NCBI GenBank assembly: GCA_017883485.1
Contig: JADGNM010000123.1
Coordinates: 1-7,275 of the forward strand
DNA length: 7,275 bases
Direction: 5' to 3'
Origin: Methanosarcina sp.
GTDB lineage: Archaea > Halobacteriota > Methanosarcinia > Methanosarcinales > Methanosarcinaceae
In this document: one piece after another, positions 5,760 to 7,275 of the stretch
Layout: each line of letters begins with the position of its first letter
How positions within the stretch are numbered: position 1 is the stretch's first letter
Translations under genes and position numbers: made by a program
Notes under the pieces: generated by a model
Told to the model about the DNA's origin: nothing
Databases searched by the model: none
Seen by the model: only the letters and a program-made list of their open reading frames with translations

Positions 5760-5893
5760 CTTTTTCATTTTGATATGGCTTCCTTTCTGAGTCACGACCT
5801 TAAATCCACGGCTTGCAATATCAAGTTCGGAGCACCAGGAAACATACCATTTCCTTCCTTCTGGACAACAGCTGAAAATCTGTACGTCTCTTC
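5760..5893 (-). pseudogene. HicB-HicA fusion relic (antitoxin start joined to toxin middle)
   Basis: Read on the minus strand from 5893, the frame gives EETYRFSAVVQKEG, a one-base deletion near 5852, then KWYVSWCSELDIASRG. That is the start of a HicB antitoxin, whose consensus runs roughly EKEGDWYVAxCPELDIASQG. Without leaving the frame it continues FKVVTQKGSHIKMKK, the core of a HicA toxin (GFxVVRQKGSHxKM, carrying the conserved G-S-H with the catalytic histidine, here at 5777-5775). The rest of HicB and the start of HicA are missing, so a deletion has fused the two genes, apparently at the shared R-G / G-F codons near 5805-5810. It has no start codon and is frameshifted, so it is not functional. 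Confidence 0.8.
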
Positions 5894-5918
5894 TATAATT
5901 ATGAGATAACTGCTTTTA

Positions 5919-6061
5919 CGGCATCCAGATGGAAGAACCATATAGTCCCTGTGCATCCCACCGAAAAGATCGGAAAAGGAATCATCAACAAGATAATTAA
6001 GGACGCAAAAATTACACGGGATGAGTGGATCGAACTAATAAAAAGTCTTATTCTATTCTGA
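5919..6061 (+). pseudogene. C-terminal half of a HicA toxin, relic
   Basis: RHPDGRTI (5919-5942), then a two-base frameshift, then VPVHPTEKIGKGIINKIIKD and AKITRDEWIELIKS to a TGA at 6059-6061. This is the second half of HicA: the HPDGR turn, the V-P-V-H strand, and the G-K-G-x-x-x-K-I-x-K-x-A helix that ends the double-stranded-RNA-binding-like fold. The first half, with the catalytic GSH, is missing here but lies just upstream on the opposite strand (5804-5760). There is no start codon. In HicA the two halves would be contiguous (GSHIKM next to RHPDGR), which points to an inversion between them. Confidence 0.85.
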
Positions 6062-6109
6062 AAGGATAATCCAGAGAGTACAATACCGCGAAAGAGGAGG
6101 CAGGATGAT
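6062..6109 (+). pseudogene. Tail of a DUF4258-like toxin, relic of a second module copy
   Basis: The frame following the HicA stop encodes NPESTIPRKRRQDDA (6068-6112). It aligns with the last residues of the gene at 350-655 (EDANKRRRPDEA), and the Shine-Dalgarno and overlapping ATG of the next gene sit in the same relative position. Only the C-terminal fifth or less survives, and here the frame runs on past the usual stop. The body of the gene has been replaced by HicA sequence. Confidence 0.6.
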
Positions 6110-6191
6110 GCCGGAATTTCTTGTGACTAAATTTGATTACTACTCTGGTAATGACAGTATTTTCTTTGAATGCCCTTTCTTCGCAAACTGA
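6105..6191 (+). pseudogene. Truncated DUF2283-like antitoxin, relic of a second module copy
   Basis: MMPEFLVTKFDYYSGNDSIFF parallels the start of the gene at 645 (MRHETLVTKYDYDLENDSIF), including the identical stretch NDSIFF, and AGAGGAGG precedes the ATG. At 6168 the match stops and repeat sequence begins, giving a few unrelated residues and a TGA at 6189-6191. The gene is therefore cut at about 21 codons by repeat DNA and cannot make a complete domain. Confidence 0.75.
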
Positions 6192-6203
6192 CAAACTCTT
6201 GCA
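6168..6203. repeat. Dispersed repeat R3, copy 1
   Basis: GAATGCCCTTTCTTCGCAAACTGACAAACT-type sequence matches 7131-7165 (GAATGCCTTTCC, TTGCAAATTGTCAAAATTGC). The left edge coincides with the truncation point of the DUF2283-like relic. At the second location R3 directly follows R1-like sequence, so R1 and R3 may be parts of one larger element. Confidence 0.5.
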
Positions 6204-6213
6204 ACAATAATAC

Positions 6214-6345
6214 TCAAGAAATATGCAAACCATTGAAAACGCGGAAAACGCTGAATTAAGGAATGTGGGCAAGGTTATTTCAGCGGTTATAAAGTTTAGA
6301 TTTGTTTTTCCCTGCCCGCTTTTGCTTTACGTTTTTCTAGAATCT
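6214..6345. repeat. Dispersed repeat R2, copy 2
   Basis: Matches 61-200, best over 6281-6336 (CGGTTATAAAGTTTAGATTT onward, through CCCGCTTTTGCTTTACG). As at the window start, it is adjacent to R1/R3-family sequence. The following 6346-6427 shows nothing I can name. Confidence 0.5.
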
Positions 6346-6427
6346 TGAATGGCATTAACTCAGGAATTCTCTCGTAACTGTAATCAGTTCCTGAATTATG
6401 CTTCTATTTTGGAATCGAAGTTCTAGT

Positions 6428-6433
6428 AAAAAA
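6428..6433 (-). terminator. T-run terminator of the minus-strand cluster
   Basis: Six A residues on the plus strand give a T6 run on the minus strand, 17 bases beyond the last stop (6453-6451) of the cluster read from 6890 downwards. Confidence 0.35.
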
Positions 6434-6450
6434 CTTTGCAGAAGGTCTTA

Positions 6451-6588
6451 TTAAAGGGTCGCGCCCCTTTCGGTTGTGTGGATAGAGATTGTAAGCTCTT
6501 CAATATCATAAGCTGTGTCTGCATTTTCTGTCCGGAGTCAAGTACCCTTAATTTCCAGAATTTCTCCTAAGAAGTCAACCAATGACAT
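6451..6588 (-). pseudogene. Small frame interrupted by TGA, unknown product
   Basis: ATG at 6588 lies 11 bases beyond the stop of the 96-aa gene. The frame reads MSLVDFLGEILEIKGT, a TGA at 6540-6538, then LRTENADTAYDIEELTISI and HTTERGATL to a TAA at 6453-6451. Both parts have protein-like composition (alternating acidic and aliphatic residues), so I read it as one small gene broken by a nonsense codon, or as the end of a larger ancestor. There is no Shine-Dalgarno. I do not recognise a family. Chance is a real alternative for a frame this short. Confidence 0.3.
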
Positions 6589-6599
6589 CTTTATATCAT

Positions 6600-6890
6600 T
6601 TACTTTTGTTTATTCAGCGCATTTATTTTTGCATGTATCTCATCCATCTCTTGTTTGTACCTAACTTTGATTTCTTTAACTTCTTTGTAGATAAGTAGGC
6701 TTTCATAACTAATTCCTTTCATTGACTCTATATGTACTATAACTTCATCAATGCCTTCACATAATAGTGGTTCTACTTTCCGCCATTCTGCATATTTAAT
6801 GTCTAATTCTTCCCTACTTTTGCCTTCAAGAGTAAATATTTCATCCCAAAGTTCCATAATTAGGCTGTCTATCTCTTCTTTTGTAGGCAT
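6600..6890 (-). CDS. 96-aa charged helical protein, unknown function
   Basis: Start ATG 6890 (MPTKEEIDSLIMELWDEIF) is preferred over the in-frame ATG 6905. A GGTGA Shine-Dalgarno at 6902-6898 lies 7 bases before it, and the ATG overlaps the TAA of an upstream frame (TAATG). The protein is acidic, has one cysteine, and is almost wholly helical. Regions 1-40 and 60-96 (YKEVKEIKVRYKQEMDEIHA) have heptad-like spacing suggestive of a coiled coil. It has no membrane segment, signal peptide or metal motif. I do not recognise a family. Translational coupling implies it was the second gene of an operon whose first gene is now broken; small helical partners of this kind occur in many two-gene systems, but no role can be assigned. 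Confidence 0.7.
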   Translation of the reverse strand: MPTKEEIDSLIMELWDEIFTLEGKSREELDIKYAEWRKVEPLLCEGIDEVIVHIESMKGISYESLLIYKEVKEIKVRYKQEMDEIHAKINALNKQK

Positions 6891-7081
6891 TATCCTCTCA
6901 CCCATTCATTAAATCTCTGTATAAGGGCATCTCTATTAATTCCTTTTAATAGCTTTTTATGTCAACCGTCAAGCAAGCTTTCAACCAGTGCAAGTGGAAT
7001 CAATGGTAGTTTTATTTGTACCAAATGATAAATTTGTCGTAGGAAAGAGTTGTTTAATGCAATTAAGCAACCTATTACAAA
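6890..7081 (-). pseudogene. 3' remnant of an upstream operon gene, interrupted by TGA
   Basis: Reading the minus strand from 7081, one frame gives FVIGCLIALNNSFLRQIYHL, VQIKLPLIPLALVESLLDG, a TGA at 6964-6962, then HKKLLKGINRDALIQRFNEW and VRG to the TAA at 6892-6890, which overlaps the next gene's ATG. The composition is protein-like throughout and the stop/start overlap suggests a genuine gene end. Upstream of 7081 lies R1/R3 repeat sequence, so the gene seems beheaded by the repeat. Its family is not recognised. Confidence 0.45.
6898..6902 (-). promoter_or_regulatory. Shine-Dalgarno deciding the start at 6890
   Basis: GGTGA on the minus strand, 7 bases before ATG 6890, complements the archaeal 16S tail. 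It lies within the end of the preceding reading frame, as expected for coupled translation. Confidence 0.55.
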
Positions 7082-7086
7082 TTTTC

Positions 7087-7165
7087 CCAAAAATTCCCAA
7101 TTCCGTCCTTATAAGGATCAAATCTCCTTAGAATGCCTTTCCTTTTGCAAATTGTCAAAATTGCA
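7087..7165. repeat. R1 3' end followed by R3
   Basis: Bases 7087-7126 match 21-60 (AATTCCG, CCTTATAAGG, CAAATCTC) and 7131-7165 match 6168-6203. The two parts are consecutive here, which links families otherwise seen separately. The remaining 7166-7275 shows no supported gene. Confidence 0.55.
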
Positions 7166-7275
7166 ATTTAATAATTTAGGTCGTGTCCTTAAATCATTGA
7201 ACAGGAACTCTAAACGTTAATAGTTCCTTTAAACTCCATATATGATCAGTTATTCCTTCTGCCATTGCTGGAGTT

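Noticed and set aside
6538..6540. UGA as a selenocysteine codon
   Set aside because: No selenoprotein family match or SECIS-like hairpin was seen, and Methanosarcina is not known to use selenocysteine.

Overview
The window looks like a gene-poor, accessory stretch of a Methanosarcina-type archaeal chromosome. The reasons are the protein families present (a DUF4258/DUF2283 pair, an archaeal AAA ATPase with a DUF234/nuclease-like tail, an AlbA/RecG-C-like remnant, HicA/HicB relics), archaeal TATA-type promoters placed for leaderless transcripts, T-run terminators, and long intergenic spaces filled with related dispersed repeats. The genus is inferred from memory of such loci, not from a database search.

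Layout. 1-350: dispersed-repeat copies and a probable promoter. 350-887: two overlapping small genes resembling a toxin-antitoxin pair (DUF4258-like, then DUF2283-like); the second appears to lack the middle of its domain. 933-1041: copy of a repeat of about 110 bp. 1082-2467: intact ATPase gene, apparently leaderless, with a striking dyad and octamer cluster between TATA box and start codon. 2689-3363: shortened remnant of an AlbA_2/HATPase (RecG C-terminal-like) regulator containing an in-frame 12-bp minisatellite. 3364-4304: no convincing gene; it holds a 25-bp tandem repeat and a second copy of the 110-bp repeat. 4335-4583: small putative zinc-binding protein, again with a TATA box and a dyad just before the start. 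4755-5264: AT-rich orphan gene bracketed by imperfect direct repeats of about 70-80 bp. 5265-5759: no gene I can support. 5760-6191: a toxin-antitoxin graveyard (HicB-HicA fusion relic on the minus strand, the other half of HicA on the plus strand, then an eroded second copy of the DUF4258/DUF2283 pair) cut off by repeat sequence. 6168-6345: repeats. 6428-7081 (minus strand): a small operon-like cluster with one intact 96-aa gene, translationally coupled to a disrupted gene upstream and followed by another disrupted frame.

Together: the only genes that look intact are the ATPase, the DUF4258-like gene, the 82-aa zinc-binding candidate, the 169-aa orphan and the 96-aa minus-strand gene. The rest shows repeated insertion, deletion and inversion of toxin-antitoxin-like cassettes between dispersed repeats, so the window behaves as a small hot spot for turnover of defence or addiction modules. 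No tRNA, rRNA, CRISPR array, complete insertion sequence or attachment site was seen.
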